From the NCBI RefSeq assembly GCF_040712315.1, contig NC_134017.1, forward strand, positions 13,918,001 through 13,982,000: a stretch of 64,000 nucleotides of DNA. Reading direction: 5' to 3'. The position numbers were made by a program, and so were the translations under genes. This stretch comes from Castanea sativa (taxonomy: Eukaryota; Streptophyta; Magnoliopsida; Fagales; Fagaceae). A model generated the notes under the pieces. That model made no database searches and was not told the origin of the DNA. It saw only the letters and a program-made list of their open reading frames with translations. This document shows, piece after piece, positions 24,211 to 36,577 of the stretch (positions within the stretch are counted from its first letter, which is position 1; each line of letters starts with the position of its first letter).

Positions 24211-25383
24211 ACTATTGTAAAGCTTCGCCTGCATGCAAGGCTTCACAAAAATCAATAACTATTGTGTAAATATAAATTGATAGCAAAAACAGTCTCCAAA
24301 GATAAGTCTTTTACCACTAGAAGGAAAATCCACATCTTACAAAAATCGTAAGAGTCACTAAAAAGTAAAAACGCTAAACATTTAAAATTTAATAATACAA
24401 TTAATCTAAAGCTTTTATGACACTATCCCAACGAGAGTTTTGTCCACTTATTATTCCCCAAGAACTCAAATAAATGAGTTAATGTGTATACACCTGGCCC
24501 ATTGATGCCTGTATGTAAAGGTATACAAATTATTCACTTATTCTTTTTATCTTTATTTTCTTAACAAAATAAAGGAATTTAATGAGTGCGACTCTTAATA
24601 AATAATTAACAATCTCAAGATTCTCAACTAGTCGGATAAGACGTGTAATTAGGAAAGAAAATATATTTTCATGTTAAAAAGTTTCATAGATATGAAATTT
24701 TAAAGTACCAAGTGCACAAATCATACTGAAATATAGTTTGGCAAGGACAAGGTTGAACCCACAGGGACTTGTATAAATGTAGGAAAATTAATTAAACATT
24801 AATAAAATTAATCCTAATCTAGTTTAATAAAAATTTGATTGTTTTAAAATTAAATAAACTATACAAGAAATTAATCAAGAAATCAACTATATCTGTTGAC
24901 AAACAAATCACAAAAGGTATCCAATTTTAAAATCAAACAATTATAAACCAAGCATTTAGTTAATTAAGATATATCATAAATCATAAGAAAAACATGATTG
25001 AACTCATATCTAGAATCATATCTCAGTCAATTGAGATGAAGCAAAAACAATTTAAATCATTAAAGAGCACCTATTGTGGGAAAAATTAAATCACATAAAT
25101 GTTACTGACAATTTTTAACAAGGTTCTATCCTCAACTTTAATTATATATTTAGCTACTCATGCTCATTGAAATAATACATAAAAGTAAAATACTAAGCAT
25201 TAAACTAAACAAATAAAATAGAACTAGAATGAAAGAGAACAGTCACAGTGCTAGACAAAAGCCACAGAGGAAGCCACGTCACGTGCGGCATTGCTTTTTG
25301 CTCCAATTTTTTGTTCTACTTTCCAGCCTTAGCACTAGCCTTCTTTTATTTTTATTTTTTTTATGTTTGCCCACTATTTATAT
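23992..25383. other. Intergenic, partly repeat-like
   Basis: Contains (TA)n(TG)n at 24179-24211. A stretch near 24700-24780 (AAGTGCACAAATCATACTG, GTTGAACCCACAGGGACTTG) looks like a dispersed plant repeat end, but I cannot classify it. No gene seen. Confidence 0.4.
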
Positions 25384-25976
25384 TAGGGGTGGAAAAATTG
25401 GACACAACCTATGAACCTGATACAACATGACATGAAATTAACAGATTAAGGGTTGAAGCTTGATGGGTTAATGTCATATTCGGGTTCACATGACTGACCC
25501 ATTTAATAAACGGGTTGGGTTATTGTCCAATCCATGGAACATGTTTAATTAAATGACATTTTACTAATATACCCTTCAAACCCTAGGCATATAAACTTAT
25601 TAGTTGTTGTAATTTATTTTCTTTGACATATTATGATTAATTATTTGTGATATTAAGATATAAGTTAGTTTTGAATGATTATTTGTGATAAAGTTATTCA
25701 TTAGTTTTTAATTTTATATTAAAAAAATTTTTTTTAGGTTTTTCACAATTCATATAAATTTGGTTAATACTAAAATTTGTTTGTTTTTTTTTATTTTTTT
25801 TATAAAATTTGATACATAGGTCGACATGATTGACTTATTTAATAAATGAGTCGTGTTAAGGTTGAAAAATCTTGACTCGTTTAATAAACATATCGGGTTA
25901 GTATAAACCATATAGTCAGATATTTATGAGTCGATACGACACGAACCTGACACGCAAACACAAATTGTCACTCCTT
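25384..25976. mobile_element. hAT non-autonomous element (593 bp), 8-bp TSD
   Basis: ATTTATAT flanks both sides (25376-25383 and 25977-25984). The ends TAGGGGTGGAAAAATT...AATTGTCACTCCT are imperfect inverted repeats. The inside has repeated GGGTT/AACCC and TTTAATAAACGGG-type motifs, known from plant hAT MITEs. No transposase is present. Confidence 0.85.
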
Positions 25977-25984
25977 ATTTATAT

Positions 25985-26740
25985 ACCTACACATTGCCTA
26001 ATACTATGGTATTGTCCTAATACAAGTGAAACCAGGATTGTAATACTTGTAGCCCACACATGGACTTTAATGGTTCACAAGCAAAACCCAAATGGCCCAA
26101 AAGTCTGTCTTCTTTTCTAATTTGTATTTCCGTTAAGTAAGAAAGAAGCCCACTAAAAGATATTCAAGACCTTAAGCCCACAAATAGATGTCTCCACCAA
26201 AGCAAAACTTCCTTTCGTTTATTTCTTCTCATTGCTTATTGCTTTTATTTCGCAGTTCACACCTTCATCCTGGATTTCTTCAAGTTTGGCACTTAGCCTT
26301 TGAAAGAAGCCCCACCTTGCAGTTTCACATGGTCACGTTAATAGCTTCTTCTTTCTTTTCTTTGTCTTCCACTTTTGATTAGTCTTTTTTCACATCTTAT
26401 AGGTCTTCAAGTTTAATTTGGGTTCAGCCCACTTGAATTAGAATCCATCATTCGGCCTCAAATAAAGTTCATTAGCATGCAAAATCTTTATCACCTATAG
26501 AAAAAAGATTATTTATAATTAGTCACAAATTAGTGTAAAAATAAGGCTTAATATGCAAATATGAGAGTATTTTATTGTATATATTTCATGCACATCAATA
26601 GATTAAAAAGCAATATTCAAAGCTCAATTGGTAAAATAACATATAATTGGAGTTAATGAATATAATATTGGAAATTCCTTGAATTTTAACATATGTTCTG
26701 AAAAAGGGTGAAATCTGAATGTTGAACATCCAGATTTGCA
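25985..26740. other. Intergenic, nothing recognised
   Basis: AT-rich with no convincing ORF or repeat termini. Confidence 0.5.
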
Positions 26741-26748
26741 TTGGAAAG

Positions 26749-27309
26749 CAAGGAAGTCAATACCGTACCGGAGGCTGTACCGGTTTGGCCACCGGTACGA
26801 TATATTTCGGATACCGGTCAATACCGGTGTACCGTTTCGGGTTTACCGCTATTTTATACACACACACACACACACACACACCAAAATCTCTAGAACCATG
26901 TTTATAAGCATATAATATTTCACTTATATTATAGTAAATATAAAAGTTTATCATAAAACATTACTTCAATTCAGAACAAATTATTCATAGTTTTAGACTT
27001 TAGTATCAATTAAAAGGAAAAAAAAACACAATATAAAAAATAGAAAGCTTAGTTGTTCATTGCATACTAAGAAAACAAATAATATTAATAAGTTAATGTA
27101 AATAAGTTACCATTATGCCCTTACAAAAATTCAAAAATTACAAAACTAAAAAAAAAAAAAAAGGCTTTTTTTTGTACCGGCCGGTATGGCCCGAAATTGG
27201 CCGGTACGCAGCCGGTACGGCCGGTATATTTTCCGGTACAAAATAAAAGTGTATCGGTACCGGTGCACTAGCCGGTACGGCCGGTACCGGTACGGTATCG
27301 GTAACCTTG
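26749..27309. mobile_element. hAT non-autonomous element (561 bp), 8-bp TSD
   Basis: TTGGAAAG occurs immediately outside both ends (26741-26748 and 27310-27317). The termini CAAGGAAGTCAATACCGTAC...GTACGGTATCGGTAACCTTG are inverted repeats. Both sides are packed with CCGGTACGG/TACCGG units, which are palindromic. A (CA)n tract lies at about 26861-26881. Confidence 0.9.
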
Positions 27310-27317
27310 TTGGAAAG

Positions 27318-28309
27318 AATCTATTTAAGGAAAAAAAAAGAGAGTAAAATTTGGATGTTGAATATTTTGGTTTTTCCCTTAAAATTTCCAAATTTGTGGT
27401 CTACAAACCCAAACAACGTTATTTAGTTTGCAATTAGCAATATATATTTAGGTCAAGGTTAAATTCCTATACTTCACATCAGACTAGGGTGTTAGTTTAC
27501 TGAAACAATACCAAGATCCAAATACTAAATTTGACTCGTAACATATTAATGAGCAACCTATGACACCATTTTGTAACATTTTGTAAGGACCAAATGTTGG
27601 ATATGTCTTTCAAACTATTTTTCCAACACCAAATACGTGGTAATTAAACAATTTGATCTATGTACTAATACAAGAGGGTGTATGTCAAATTACATTGTTA
27701 CCTTTGGGTTTGAGAGGTGATGACTTTTATTCTTAATTGACATATGCTAGTCCAATTTAAGTTGGTTTCGAGTTCAGCTTTCTGTAATTGCTTCTTACAG
27801 TATTATTTTGGTTTATATTTATTTTCATATGGATTACTAGAAGTGGCTCCTTGGAGATCAATCAATATAAATTTGATCAAAATAAAAAGGCCCATCCTAA
27901 CATATTATTATTTTCAATAGAGCAAACCCTTTTTGAATATCTTCCCTCGATTCTCGATTCTTGATTATCGACTCAACTGTTGCAGATTTAGATTCAGATG
28001 TTTAGAAAATGAAAAAAAAGAAGAAGAGTCTCATAAAATAACCTATTATTACTACAAGCGGCATGAGGGAGAACTTTCATGTTTTACTACATATTTAGTA
28101 CTTGTACTTTTAATCTTTCTATAAAATTCCTAAGAAATTTGTTTATTAAAAAAAAACCATAAAACGAATACAGAGAACCAGCTGGAAAATAACATCCAGC
28201 CCATTTCTTGGTCCAGCCCCTCGAAATACCAACTTCAACAAATTCCTTTGAATAAATTAAGACTCCTTAATAGTCATAACTTCTACTAATAAATGTCAAA
28301 AAAAAAAAA

Positions 28310-28361
<52 letters not shown>

Positions 28362-30064
28362 CAATTCTTCATTTTTCAAATTATTCCTTGTAAGTTCACT
28401 CTTTGTTACTTTTTTTTCTTTCTTTCTATATCCTTTATCCGTTGATCTATTCTATTAGTATTATATTATATTATTTGCTTGATTATGGAATTGATTTTGT
28501 TTATTAAGTGGATTATTTCAAATTAAATTGCTGATAAATTTTTATATGATTGTAATTTGTTGAAGATTCCACTCGAAATAAATTTGTGACAGCCCTAAGG
28601 TAAGTCAATATGAATAATTTTCATTTTGTTAGTTTTATTTTCTTGCTTAGTATATTTTTTTAATTGATGTTGTATGTAATACTGAGTTTGCAATTTGGTT
28701 CTCTTTTCAGTGAAAATATACAAGTTAGTCAATTTATAGAAATGATGTGGCTAAGTTTTGGATTTCAGGCATCCAGAATTTGAGGCAATCCCAAATTCCA
28801 AATAAAGAGGAAGAGTGCCTTAGAAAGTTTAAGGATTCATGGCTTGGAACTAAAGTGATCTATTAGCATATATTTGGTATTTCTACGTGGTCTTGTCGAT
28901 ATTGGCCGTGGCATTTGTTAAATTATCTTAAAGTTGTAGAAAAGAATAGGTTGCAGTGGTTGAAGGTTACTACAACCTATGCAATGTTTTTTATGATAGT
29001 GTTGCAACTTTTGAGAATATAAGAAGAATGCAATTACCAGTATACAAATTTATTTTTTGAAAAATCTGAATGTGTAAATCAAGTGGTTTTTAAACTAAAG
29101 CAAATCTTATTTACCAAAGAGTATTTTTTGTACGCTAAATTTTATTGCATATTTTTGCAAATGTATAAGCAAGTAATTTGGGCCCAAAATATCAAAAAGA
29201 GGCATAATATGGATATATCCAATAAAACTATAATTAGATAAAGAACACGAACTTCATATACTCTAGAAAAACTAGTAGACAATTAATAAGCTGTGGCTAC
29301 CAATTGGAGTTGCAACCTATTTTAGAAGACAATTTCTACCTACAAATCACAAAAATAAGCTTCTTCTTTTTTTCTTTTCTTTTTTTGTAAAATTTCTAAT
29401 ATTCATGATTGCTAAGATAATATTTGCGCGTAGATGCTCCCAAAGTGTAGAGCCTTTTTTTTTTTTCTATTTTTTTTTATATGTTGAAAATTTCATTCAT
29501 TTTAATTCCGGGTTTATGCATGTGCCAATCAAAAAAATTAATTGAAGTATGTAATAAGATCTAGCACCAAAAACTGAGCCCATCCACACCCCCACATATT
29601 TAACATGGTTTAATTTGCCTCTGTAATTACATTAACTAATTATAAAATTAATAAATTTAGCATTTACATAATAGGTGTTGTAAAATAATTGAAAGGCTCA
29701 ACAAAAGATGTTGCATCATAATCTTCTTTGCTGTACACTGTCATATATATATAAGTGGATGGAATTTTTAGAATATATTTATATAATTCTAATATTGTTT
29801 ACCTTATGAGTTCGTTGTATATTAGTGTAGTTATGTCATTAGACAAAAGCATATTATTTATGGACAAAATACTAATCAATTTAAAATCACATTATAAACA
29901 ACATGGAATAGCCTCATCGCATGCGCTCCTTGTGTGCATTAGGTTTTTTTTTTTTTTTTGGTTTAGTGTCATAAATTTCGATTGATCACAATTTGAGCAT
30001 AAATGAACACATCCACATAAGAATATATAATTAAAAAAAAATTCATTGTTCTTTTTTTGAATTT
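27318..30064. other. Intergenic, nothing recognised
   Basis: AT-rich, with a long (TA)n at 28312-28360 and several T-runs. Small open frames have no recognisable motifs. Terminal repeats were not found. Confidence 0.45.
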
Positions 30065-30069
30065 AGCCT

Positions 30070-30799
30070 TGATAGTGAACAAAAAACTAACCTATCTCCA
30101 ATTTGTCCGTCAAGTCATCTAAGGAAGGATCATCCACCCAGAATATTGTACGTCCAAGGTCGTCTAAGACTAGAAGGGTCGTCTGAGACAAGAGGGGTCG
30201 TCTAAGACTAGAAGGGTCGTCCAAGACCAGAGGGGTCGTCCAAGACCAGAGGGGTCATTTAAGGCCAGAAGGGTTGTCTAAGGCCAAAAAGGTCGTCCAG
30301 TACCGGAAGAGTCGTCCAGCTCACAAAGTGACCTAGATGACCACCCAACACTTATAAATTTCCCAAAATGGATTTATCCACAAGAGCTTGTAACTCGGAC
30401 CACGTGCTACCGAATCCTTGTTCATCGCTATTAACTACTTATCTTTCAATGGCAGCTATAGAAAATAAGATTGAATATTCTAACTTATATAGTGGTTGTG
30501 GAAGTTATGTCTGAACCTTCTAACTTCTACAAATATTGGGGAAGTTACTAGATAAGTAACCACTCCAAAAGCTCACTATATAAGGACTCATCCACATAAA
30601 ATAAAAGTAAGTTTCCACCACTCCTAAAGTTGGAATTCTTGAGTTCTTGAGAGAAAAACTAACTTAAGCATCAGAGGGTTCTTGGTCAGTTCACCCCGAT
30701 CACCTTTCATCTTGTGTTTTTTTCTTTTCAGGTCTTCCAAGCAACCACTAGCCCATTGAAGTCTGGAGCATTCAGCCTACTATTTTTTGTGCATCATCA
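30070..30799 (+). repeat. Gypsy 5' LTR (730 bp)
   Basis: Starts TGATAGTGAACAAAAAACTA and ends GTGCATCATCA. It contains an 8.5-copy 19-bp minisatellite (30158-30322) and a CACTATATAAGG TATA-like box near 30583. It closely matches 36578-37268. Confidence 0.95.
30158..30322 (+). repeat. 19-bp LTR minisatellite, ~8.5 copies
   Basis: Units of the form GGTCGTCYAAGRCYAGARG repeat with no spacer from 30158. Eight full units end at 30309, then a partial one follows. The 3' LTR has 6.5 units of the same repeat. Confidence 0.9.
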
Positions 30800-30800
30800 G

Positions 30801-30818
30801 TTGGCGCCATCAATGGGA
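30801..30818 (+). other. Gypsy primer binding site
   Basis: TTGGCGCCATCAATGGGA starts one base after the LTR. The TTGGCGCC start is common to plant Gypsy primer sites. Confidence 0.75.
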
Positions 30819-30885
30819 AAGTATAAATTTGTGTTTCGTAATTTATCTTTCTTAAACAAAAGGCTATATGGTCTAGATAAGGTCA

Positions 30886-32950
30886 ATGGCCACTAGTCCA
30901 GGCCATTAGGAGAGTGAGAACGCTTCCAACCATCCCAATAGCGCTCACCAATTAGCACCTTTCATGCAACCGTCTTCTGTCCAACAAATACAGTCCATGG
31001 CAGCTGCTAGAGGTGTCCACGGGTCAGGCCGGGTCGGTTTTCGACCCAGCCCGAACCCGACCCGCCAGAGTCGGGTGGACAGAAGAGTGACCTGAAACTG
31101 ATGGCCGGCATCAATCGGTCGGGTCAGTTTTAGGTTCAGGTGGAGGTCGGGTCTGTTTGGGTGGAGATTGGGTCGACCCCAGAGCTGAAAAATCATCGCC
31201 GAAGCTGAAAAATCATCGCTGGAATCTGCAAATCATTGCCAGAAAATGTAAAAACTCACCAGATTTGCATCAAAATCGCCGAAATTTGCACCAAAATCGC
31301 TGAAATCTGCTGGGAATGGCCGGATCTGGATAAATCTTACTAAATATGGTTGAGAACTCATTAGATCTCCTCGGATTCGAGCGTGATTTCGCCAGATTTA
31401 TATATTAACTTCGTTAGGTCGGGTGGCTCGGGTTTTGGAGAAGAAAACTTGCCACTCAACTCGCCAGCATCGAGCCTTGAGCGCGGAAACCCGAAACCGA
31501 CCGATGGGAGTGTCAGTTAGGGCTGAACTCGGGTGGAGATCGGGCGGGTTGGTTAGTTCGGCGGGTCACGGTCGGGTCTAGACACCCCTAACAGCTGCTA
31601 TAGCAGAGTTAACTCGTCAGAATCAAGAAATCACTAGGGAGATCAACCAAAGGAGGTAACTTCATGAACAATGCAAGGAAGGGTAAGCTCAGAGTCAAGA
31701 AGTTAGGGAAGGAGAAAATGTTGAGCGTGAGACCCTCAAGGGGTACCGCTTCACGAAGGGTGCCACACTTGGAGAGGGAAATGGATGCAATGAGGAGAGC
31801 CATGGAAGAGATAAGGGAGAATATGAGAAGGATGAATCATGTAGATGATTTAGTTCATTGAACTGATTCCCCTTTCATAACGTCCATCAATAGTCATCCC
31901 CTACCTTCCAAATTTAAGATGCCTGTGTTGGACTCATATGATAGAACGCGTGACCTATGTGATCACATTGTTACCTTCAAGACCACAATGCACCTTCAAG
32001 GGTTCCAAACGAGATAATGTGTAGGGCCTACCCTACCACCCTTAAGGGGCCAGCTCGAGTATGGTTTACCAAGATACCTCCAAATATAGTTAGTTCATTT
32101 GAGGAGTTGAGTAAATTGTTCATTAACAACTTCATTGGAGGTCAACGAAACAAGCCCTTTTTGTCCAACCTGCTAAGTATAGAGCAAGGAGATAATGAAA
32201 ACTTACGGTCCTTCATCACCCGCTTCAATAGAGAAGCCCTGACGGTGGACGAGATGGATGATAAACTATTGTTAGCAGCATTCCACAATGGTTGAACTCA
32301 TCCACTCAGGCCAAAGCTTCATGAATGCAAAAGACACAATCATTGCTAAGAAGAGGAAAAAGGCATAACAGATTGAAGTAGAGCTCCCACATCATACCGA
32401 ACAAGGTCCTCGTCCAAAGAGGGCCTGGACGGGGGATAAGAAGGATAGAGATAGCAAGAAGACGAGTTCTTGCTCAAGATGAAATCTACATTATACAACC
32501 TTGAACACGAAACTTGATCAAGTTCTCATGCAGATTAAGGATGACCCATCCATGAAGTGACCAGAGAAGATGAAGGGAGATCCTAATAAGCGCAATAAGA
32601 ACAAGGGTTGCTGCTTCCACAGGGACCATGGGCATGATACGAACAAGTGCTATGATTTGAAGCAATAGATTGAGAATCTCATAAAACAAGGAAACCTGAA
32701 GAACTTTCTTGGATGAGATCACAAGGACGAGAGGTTGCCAACGAAGGGAAAAGTAGAAGAACTATCACAACCCCTACTTGGAGAAATAAGGGTCATTGTA
32801 GGAGGAACTTTGGCAGGACGATCGTCCAAGCCAAGGAAGATGCCTAAAGGTGGACAAAACGTCCAACTCTCTAGACGACCACCAAGACTCGGCTTGAGGG
32901 GGCAAAGGGAATATGGCCAGACGAATTACCCAGTGTTTTATGGGCATACA
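30886..32950 (+). pseudogene. Gypsy gag (and protease start), broken
   Basis: An ATG at 30886 opens gag. The reading MAAA...IAELTRQNQEI is split by the hAT at 31009 and rejoins in frame across one TSD copy. The capsid core is clear at 32017-32295 (TTLKGPARVWFTKIPPN, FEELSKLFINNFIGGQR, LRSFITRFNREAL, LLLAAFHNG), which is the retrotransposon gag family. A zinc-knuckle-like [18 protein letters not shown] lies near 32610-32665. GEIRVIVGGT near 32785 is the usual entry to the aspartic protease, but the catalytic site is absent. Many stops and frameshifts, for example at 30907 and 31655, make it nonfunctional. Confidence 0.88.
31009..31591. mobile_element. hAT non-autonomous element (583 bp) inside Gypsy gag, 8-bp TSD
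   Basis: CAGCTGCT is duplicated at 31001-31008 and 31592-31599. The ends AGAGGTGTCCACGGG...AGACACCCCTAA are inverted repeats. Both flanks are rich in GGGTCGGGT/ACCCGACCC, and the middle has repeated AAAATCATCGCC-like units. Removing it with one TSD copy restores the gag frame locally. Confidence 0.9.
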
Positions 32951-32952
32951 GG

Positions 32953-33398
32953 ATGACTGTAAGGACCCCTACTAAGGAGACTTCCTTCAAGCTAGCCTAT
33001 GGAAATGACGTAATCATACTAGCAAAAGTTCATGTGGCTAATCATAGGATGGCACAGTACAAAAACAAAAATAATGAGGAACAACTCTGTCTCAGCCTTA
33101 ACTTGATAGACGAGGTAAGGATGGACGTAGAGTAGAGGACGGCAAGGTCCAAAAACCTTGTGGCGAGGCAGTATGATGCTATGGTGAAGCTTAGGTAGTT
33201 CAACATTGGAGATCTCATCCTAAAAGGAATGTCTCTAGCAACCAAAAACCCAGCTTATGGGAAACTAGGGCCTAATTGGGAAAGACCATACAGGGTTATC
33301 AACTACAAGAGACGAGGATCGTACTATTTGGAAGCTCTGGATGGATGAAGGCTAGATCATTCGGGAAATGTTGAGCACCTAAAAAGGTATTATTAGTG
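32953..33398 (+). pseudogene. Gypsy integrase C-terminal remnant
   Basis: The reading TVRTPTKETSFKLAYGNDV, then NEEQLCLSLNLIDEVR, FNIGDLILKGMSLATKNPA, KLGPNWERPYRVINYK, GSYYLEALDG and NVEHLKRYY is the tail of Gypsy integrase, including the GPNWExPYxV patch that precedes the end of pol. At least three in-frame stops interrupt it. It begins directly after the protease start, so a deletion near 32953 removed several kilobases of pol. Confidence 0.88.
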
Positions 33399-34530
33399 AA
33401 GGACATCCTGGATGAGAACCATCCTAGACGAGCATCACCTTAGACGTCTTCTAGGTAAGATTTGTTATGTTGTTGTTTCTATCTACTAATTTTTTTTATT
33501 AGTATTTTATGCTTTCCAGCATTTGAATTCCCTAAAGTGCAATAGCTTCTAGCATATGCACCATCTACGACGAGGTCATGAACTTAGTTCGTTTGTACAT
33601 AGTTTTTTCAATTCCTTAAAGGCACAAGCATCTAGCATGTGCCATGCTTGTGGATGATGTTTATGTTCTGTATATACAGCTTGGATTCCCAATGTATATA
33701 ATGTGTGAATTTCTAATTTTCATGTTATTTCATTCAAACTAATCCACAAGAAAGCTAAAGGCCCAAGACAAATAAAATCTCTGGACACAGGGATGTAACG
33801 TCTATTAGCTTTCCTTAAAATAAGGATGAAGAAAAGAAAAATAAACCAAAGGTATATTCGTCTAATCAATGGACGAGGTAATACCTAAGGTATATTCGTC
33901 TATTCAATAGACGAGGAAAGACGTGCACATAAAAAGACTCAAAATCCATGGATGAATTTGACTAGCCAAAGAGTCCAATCTATGGACGAGTAAATGCTGG
34001 AAACGTCTTACCCAAAGACAAATAAAGGATTGTCCAGCCTATGGACGAGAGATAGTGCAAGCTATAAGTCAAATCTATGGATGAATAAAGCTATCAAGGG
34101 AAATACCATTCGTAGACAAGTTATACTTTTAAAATTTAAAGAATGGTGAAATTGTTGAACATGAAAATATTATTCAAACATGGACGAGCTAAATGCCATC
34201 ATGAGTGGACATGCCACACTTAAAACCATAAGAGATAACATGGACAATGTAAAAAAAGGAAACTCATTCATGCATAAAGTATATAACATGTTCAACACCA
34301 AATGAAGAATGAAAATGAAAGTAAATATTCATTTATAAAATGTAAAAAGGGTAGACGACCATTGTCCAAAAACCCTTAAATTGTGCATGCTAATAAAGGC
34401 AATTGTATCTGTTATCATATGTCCATACATTTTGATGAGAAGATTGTACTTAGATAAAACTTAAAATAACCCCCCCCCCCAAAAAAAGGGGGGCACCATG
34501 AACAATATATAAAAACAAAGTTAAATTGAA
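33399..34530. other. Gypsy 3' noncoding spacer
   Basis: No coding sense. Around 33850-34230 variants of TCTATGGACGAG recur irregularly, echoing the GTCGTCC motif of the LTR minisatellite. At 34470-34494 C10-A7-G6 could fold as a hairpin. Confidence 0.6.
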
Positions 34531-34532
34531 GA

Positions 34533-36151
34533 TTACTTTGATAAACCACTGAGGCCATCCCGAGACTTTGGATCGTCCTTGGAAGGCTCAGTAGAGACAT
34601 CATCCATGATATTCATATCCTCAAAGCTCGTCTGAAGCAAAAAGCTCTCAGCAGCAGTTGGAACCTTGAAAACATCAAAGTCCATCTCAAGATAGGCTTC
34701 CTTAGCATCGGAGTGAAAGTCCTCATACCCAGTAGCATATTGCTCTTTCAGACGCCTAGTGAACTCATTAGGAATTTTTAAGGCTTCGATTGCTTTGTCC
34801 TTTGCTTTCTCCAAGGACGAGGAGAACTCTTGGAATTTTCCTTCAAGGAGACCAACATAAGTCTCCTTTTAATAAAATCAGCCTCAAGCTCCTCAGCTTG
34901 GTTCCTCAGCTCCTTCTCTACTACTTGAAGATGAGTAAGCTTCTCGCCAAGCTTGATCCTCTCCCTTTTTCAAACGAAGCTTGTCCTCTAGCTCCTTGTT
35001 CTTTTTGGCCAGAACCTTAACATTGTCACTTAACTCCCTAGCTTGCTAGGGTGCAGCATAAAACTTTGTCATTGCCTGACATAGGGATGGACGAGGAAGA
35101 GTTAGAAATTTTCGCATTAAAAAAAAAAATTGAAAGACGACTCTTACTTCAACAAGTAGTCTCCTCGTGAATGAGATTCTCCTTAGTGGGCTCAAGACGA
35201 CGCAGCGTTGCCAAATTATGGAAGGATCTATTAGGATAATCGTGAGCTCTTTCTATAGTAGTCTAAGTGTGGACTAGTAACATCTGCATGGACTAGAAGA
35301 ATTGTTAGACGAGGGAAAGGGAAAATGAAAAGATGAAGTAAACTTCAAAGAAAACATACCCTCAGGACGAAGACAACCTAGAACACTGGTAAAAGGAGGG
35401 AAGGGGGTTATATCCACATCAATTGGGTCCCCAGCCTAATTTCTAGAGATGAAGAAAAATTCCGCCTTCCATAACCTATCAGAAGAACTTCGACCCCTAA
35501 TCAAATTAAATTGGGGACCCTTAGAAGAAAACTGGTAAAAACCTGTAGACTTAGTAATTTCTAAGGGTTTATAACAATATAGGGACTCGTCCACAGTGAT
35601 TGGATGATTCCCCTCGAATACCTCGCACCGTAACACATGCATGACTACTATCATCCTCTAACTATTGGGGTTGAGCTGGTTTGGTTTAATACCCAACCTA
35701 TGAAGGAGTTCTCTACAAAAATTTTTAGCGGAAACCTAAGACCAGCTAATAAGTAAGACACATATATACCAAAGCCAAAAAGAGGAGAACAACACCATTC
35801 TCCCTTCTCAGGATGATGAGGATTGGACTCAGTAGGAATCTGGTATCTATCTACAAGAATTCTTAATCTATCCTCTGGAGCACAACTATAGATGACATTC
35901 TTCTCCTCGTCTTGAAATGGAGTCTTGGACGATTCAGCCCTTTTGGACGAGCTAGCTCTAGAACTGGAAGATGCCCTCCGCCTTATCTCTTCTTAGAAGA
36001 CCTCTAAAGAAACTTCAGGAACCCCAGATGAATAATGCTTGTCTTGGGAACTAAAGCTGCTACTATTACTCTTGGTGCTACTGCTACTACCATTGGACTC
36101 AACCTGATACTTGTCTATCTCTCTCATAGTACTACCACTAGAAGAAGACAT
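34533..36151 (-). pseudogene. Gypsy antisense ORF (PF04195-like 'putative gypsy type transposon')
   Basis: The reverse strand starts with MSSSSGSTMREIDKY at 36151. It continues through a Ser-rich region, then APEDRLRILVDRYQIP, LLAGLRFPLKIFV, a PAQLNPNSWRMIVVMHVL block near 35650 and ITVDESLYCYKP. The C-terminal part (34814-34533) reads FTRRLKEQYATGYEDFHSDA...DVFKVPTAAESFLLQTS. A coiled-coil-like Lys/Glu-rich stretch lies between. Stops and frame changes break it. Antisense ORFs of this kind are a known feature of Tat-lineage Gypsy elements. Their role is not established. Confidence 0.8.
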
Positions 36152-36577
36152 GATAGAAAAAATACATAATTTTCTAAGGCAAACCTAAGGATGAAGAAAA
36201 AGAAGAAGTACTTGATGAAAGCCTAAGGATGAGGATGACTAGACGAGGCTCCTAGACAAGATGGCAGAGGAAAATATCAGCAAAATGAGAGGGCAAGAGA
36301 GAGATTGTACCTAATAGGCTTTAAGGAGGGTCAACGGGTTGATGTGGACTATCCAGAAGCTGACACGTGGCAATCTCCTCGGTAAATGAATCGACATAAT
36401 AGGTTGGCCAATGAGATCATGACACGTGGCACAATCTAAGGCGTCGAAAGCTAACCATAACGGTGACACCACGTGGCATGCCAATTGACCAATGAAACAT
36501 CGACACGTGTCAAAAATGAACAGTGAACAAGAATTTTGCTATAGTGACCAAGACGACTCTTGGACAAGGGAGCAACT

